This document shows positions 63,201 to 64,000 of a stretch of DNA of 64,000 nt, in pieces. The notes beneath the pieces are model-generated. The model had not been told where the DNA came from. It worked only from the letters and a program-made list of their open reading frames with translations, and did not search any database. The translations under genes were made by a program, and so were the position numbers. How positions within the stretch are numbered: the first letter of the stretch is position 1; each line of letters starts with the position of its first letter. The stretch covers positions 17,075,741 through 17,139,740 of the forward strand of contig OX336348.1 of NCBI GenBank assembly GCA_946902875.1. The letters are read 5' to 3'. The stretch comes from Nematopogon swammerdamellus. Its lineage: Eukaryota > Arthropoda > Insecta > Lepidoptera > Adelidae.

Positions 63201-63510
63201 ACCGGCGGTCCCACATGGTACGCTTACCGGCTGAATGTAAAAACTAATTTGTTGAGTATGGGATGTTTTAATACTAGACAGTTCCTAAACACAGGTAAAT
63301 GCAACAAAACAAATTTTGTTGCGTTGTTGCAGTTGGCGCCGCCGGCGCGCGCGTCGCTGCGCAACGGCACCGGGCGGAGCGGCGTGGGCGCAGGCGCGGC
63401 GAGCGACAGCGCCGAGGAGCGCGCCACCGACCGCGCGTTCATGTCTCAGCTGCGCGCGTTCCACCGCGACCAAAGCACGCCGCTCAAGCACGCGCACAAC
63501 CTCAAGGACC
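60019..63510 (+). CDS. ARID5B: ARID5-like AT-rich interaction domain protein (partial, 4 exons)
   Basis: Joining 60019-60226, 61200-61372, 61633-61815 and 63333-63510 gives 247 codons in one frame, all with GT-AG borders. In order, the protein shows DEVLAINEKVVVRVGELLSW; LDFADVDKEKATLGED; VVVFSYPRYCRYRALLRRLE; LVAALGGYAAPTKRTRILFC; KDTFEYPELEGHEFVCNHLA; PRLKGRPRGRRRRR (AT-hook-like); a Ser/Asp/Glu-rich stretch; and RAFMSQLRAFHRDQSTPLKH, the first helices of the ARID domain. ARID5B family proteins have the same order and spacing (DEVIAVSEKVIV, YPQYCRYRSMLKRI, LALGGIAV, DTFDHP, APNLKGRPRKK, then ARID). ARID5B is a nuclear DNA-binding regulator that in mammals recruits the PHF2 demethylase; the insect role is inferred only by family. 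The amino-terminal part and the rest of ARID are outside the visible exons. Confidence 0.9.
60062..60457 (+). repeat. Exact 171-bp tandem duplication of exon a and donor
   Basis: 60062-60232 and 60274-60444 are identical base for base, including the GTGAGT donor. CCAGCCGGGCT follows both (60241, 60447) after a small gap difference. The second copy lacks the acceptor and the first 43 exon bases. With the nearest upstream AG it would be out of frame, so it is unlikely to be a working exon. Confidence 0.9.
60465..60496 (+). mobile_element. Head A scrap
   Basis: CCTCGGTAGCTCAGTGGTGC, GGTCGGTGTAC matches the first ~30 bases of the SINE at 62391. It is followed by poly-T of the next SINE. Confidence 0.75.
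60505..60947 (-). mobile_element. CZ SINE, full length, in intron
   Basis: Poly-T, GTAATCCGGTATGGCTTGCT, GGACTAGAGGAGAACACAAC, CGGCTACAATTTGAATCTAC, GGGATTCGAACGGCGGACCT (box B complement), CCCAAACCACTCGGCCACCC (box A complement). It is longer than 59142-59510 because of extra bases before head C. Confidence 0.9.
60948..61199 (+). other. Intron between exons a and b, 3' part
   Basis: GGGCCCGATCCAGAAGGCAG to TCACGGTTGCAG. AT-rich near the acceptor, where A-rich repeats replace a strong pyrimidine tract. No exon seen. Confidence 0.6.
61200..61372 (+). other. ARID5B: ARID5-like coding exon b
   Basis: Acceptor GGTTGCAG (AG at 61198-61199), donor TGCAAG|GTAAAG (GT at 61373). It takes two bases to complete the Glu codon from exon a and then gives 57 codons: D-P-E-A-P-A-V, VVFSYPRYCRYRALLRRLEG, SAWLRDSLVAALGGYAAPTK, RTRILFCK. 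The Y-P-R-Y-C-R-Y-R motif and A-L-G-G are diagnostic of the family. Confidence 0.93.
61373..61632 (+). other. Intron b-c with GC-rich hairpin
   Basis: Holds a perfect 14-bp GC-rich inverted repeat (GGGCGACGTGGGCG at 61557-61570, inverse at 61574-61587, 3-base loop) about 45 bases before the acceptor. Frames across it on the other strand are not genes. Confidence 0.75.
61633..61815 (+). other. ARID5B: ARID5-like coding exon c
   Basis: Acceptor GGTTGGCAG, donor ACAGAG|GTAACT. It gives 61 codons in phase 0: DTFEYPELEGHEFVCNHLAP, RLKGRPRGRRRRRVRSHSVD, then a Ser/Asp/Glu-rich stretch ending E-R-D-K-T-E. GRPRGRRRRR resembles an AT-hook or nuclear localisation motif. Confidence 0.93.
61852..62151. 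mobile_element. GC-rich MITE in intron c-d
   Basis: AAGCTGCGTATC at 61852 and GATACGCAGCTT ending 62151 are inverted; further inside, TAGAG and CTCTA also pair. The interior has many GAGGC/GCCTC motifs (CCTCGGCCTGAGGCTCC). No clear target duplication. Confidence 0.75.
62152..62336. mobile_element. MITE copy lacking its left end
   Basis: TGAGAACCAGCGTCGCCGAG, GACGGCGCGCGCTCTGATTG, CTAATATCGTGTTAGGCTGG and CCTACCTCTAACGTTCTTG match 45920-46099. The CAAGAACGTTAG left end is missing where the preceding MITE begins. Confidence 0.8.
62391..62505 (+). mobile_element. Head A of an AX SINE, alone
   Basis: GTCAGCCTCGGTAGCTCAGT, GGGCGCGGTCAGTTCTTGGA, TGGGTGACCGCTCGACCG. It breaks off where GTAGGTCCC would start; a W-like TCTTTCTATCTATC follows. 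Confidence 0.85.
62550..62840 (+). mobile_element. BY SINE in intron
   Basis: CTGCATCTCTCTCCGTGCAT, CCGAGTCATGCGGCAGGTGG, GTATGCAGCGTGTGGTATGT. Slightly 5'-truncated. Confidence 0.88.
62897..63222 (-). mobile_element. BX SINE in intron, full length
   Basis: Poly-T, ATGTAAACTGACACGGTTGG, CACCTACAACATCCGCGATG, ACATACACGGGGAGATATGC, ACCGGCGGTCCCACATGGTA. Opposite to the gene. Confidence 0.9.
63223..63332 (+). other. Intron c-d, 3' end
   Basis: Ends TTGTTGCGTTGTTGCAG at 63332. AACAAAACAAATTTTGTTGC just upstream contains a short palindrome. Confidence 0.6.
63333..63510 (+). other. ARID5B: ARID5-like coding exon d (start of the ARID domain)
   Basis: Acceptor GTTGTTGCAG, donor AAGGACC|GTCAGT. It gives 59 codons plus one base: an Ala/Gly/Ser-rich linker (APPARASLRNGTGRSGVGAG), then EERATDRAFMSQLRAFHRDQ and STPLKHAHNLKD. 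In ARID proteins the F-x-x-x-L-x-x-F-x-x-x-x-x-T-P-L/I stretch is the first helix and following turn. The rest of the domain must lie on exons to the right. Confidence 0.88.
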
Positions 63511-63550
63511 GTCAGTATTACCGGCCATGTTGCTCGATTCATGTGAACTA

Positions 63551-64000
63551 CAGTGGGTGGCCAAATTATTAGACTCACCACACTTAATGTCATAGTTATC
63601 AATACAAATTTGCTCTTGGGAAAAAAATTCCACCTCCTAAACCTTTGAACCTAAACTATTGCAACTAGGTATTTTTTATTACTGATATATTTGCCATAAA
63701 CCTACATTTACACCTTAATCCAATGAAAGTCGGCTTAACTTGGAGACAAATTTATAAATACCGATTATTTATTTTCATATAATTTAAATAATTTATGTAT
63801 AGAATTAAAACATTTCGATTTTCTACTTTGTCTCTAAGTTAAGTCGATGTTCATAGGTTGAAAATGGTATCGTAGGTGTATGCCAAATATATCAGTAATA
63901 AAAAATACCTAGTTGCAATAGTTTAGGATCAAAGGTTTAGGAGGTGGAATTTTTTTCCCCAGAGCAAATTTGTATTGATAACTATGACATTAAGTGTGGT
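63551..64000. mobile_element. Tc1-like MITE with very long inverted arms (runs off the window)
   Basis: After TA, CAGTGGGTGGCCAAATTATT, AGACTC is a Tc1/mariner-type end. The left arm (ACCACACTTAATGTCATAGT, TTGCAACTAGGTATTTTTTA and on to about 63760) is inverted from about 63815 to the window end, with few differences. The terminal part of the right arm lies beyond base 64000. The element sits 40 bases after the exon d donor. Confidence 0.85.

Overview
The window looks like nuclear DNA of a moth or butterfly (Lepidoptera). The evidence is the repeat content: many short Helitron-type elements ending in an AGCCGCGGGCAAAAGCTAGT-like 3' end, CAGA/GACA-microsatellite interspersed repeats with GGCCAAGTGCGAGTCG ends, several polyA-tailed SINE families, a mariner remnant, and 3' ends of non-LTR retrotransposons. 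It is eukaryotic: the one real gene has canonical GT-AG introns, and I see no operons or ribosome binding sites.

The only host protein-coding gene I can support is at the right end. Four + strand exons (60019-60226, 61200-61372, 61633-61815, 63333-63510) join in phase and match the region of ARID5B-type proteins from upstream of the ARID DNA-binding domain up to its first helix. The 5' exons and the rest of the ARID domain are not visible. Upstream exons could lie within or beyond the preceding 60 kb, so much of the window may be one very large intron or intergenic DNA.

The rest is a transposon landscape. To keep entries short I use working names. BX, AX and BY are SINEs built from two alternative 5' heads (A = tRNA-like plus 5S rRNA-like; B = GTGTGGGGCCGGTAC type) and two alternative 3' parts (X ends GTGTCAGTTTCCATAAAA; Y ends ATACAGCGTGTGGTATGTAT). 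CZ is a SINE with a tRNA Leu/Ser-like head C and a tail Z that ends near CCGGATTACATAAAA. V is the CAGA-microsatellite repeat. W is a retroelement 3' end with GCAATAAAGT then (TATC)n. R1 and R2 are ORF2 carboxy-terminal pieces of non-LTR retrotransposons.

Layout: 0-7 kb holds V and Y fragments, a Helitron carrying three tandem arrays (3254-5196) and one BY SINE. 7-10.8 kb is a nested stack: a Helitron holds a mariner, which holds an 8-bp-TSD element with a THAP-like exon, which holds a MITE. 11-16.7 kb has retroelement ends, a 146-bp satellite made of Helitron-like units, and a 292-bp element of unknown class with 7-bp target duplications. 17-29 kb has SINEs, a ~0.94-kb palindrome and the second copy of the 292-bp element. 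29-59 kb is dense SINE/V/Helitron sequence with two hAT-type MITEs and several foldback elements. 59-64 kb is the ARID5-like gene, with introns full of SINEs and MITEs and a 171-bp exact duplication of part of one exon.
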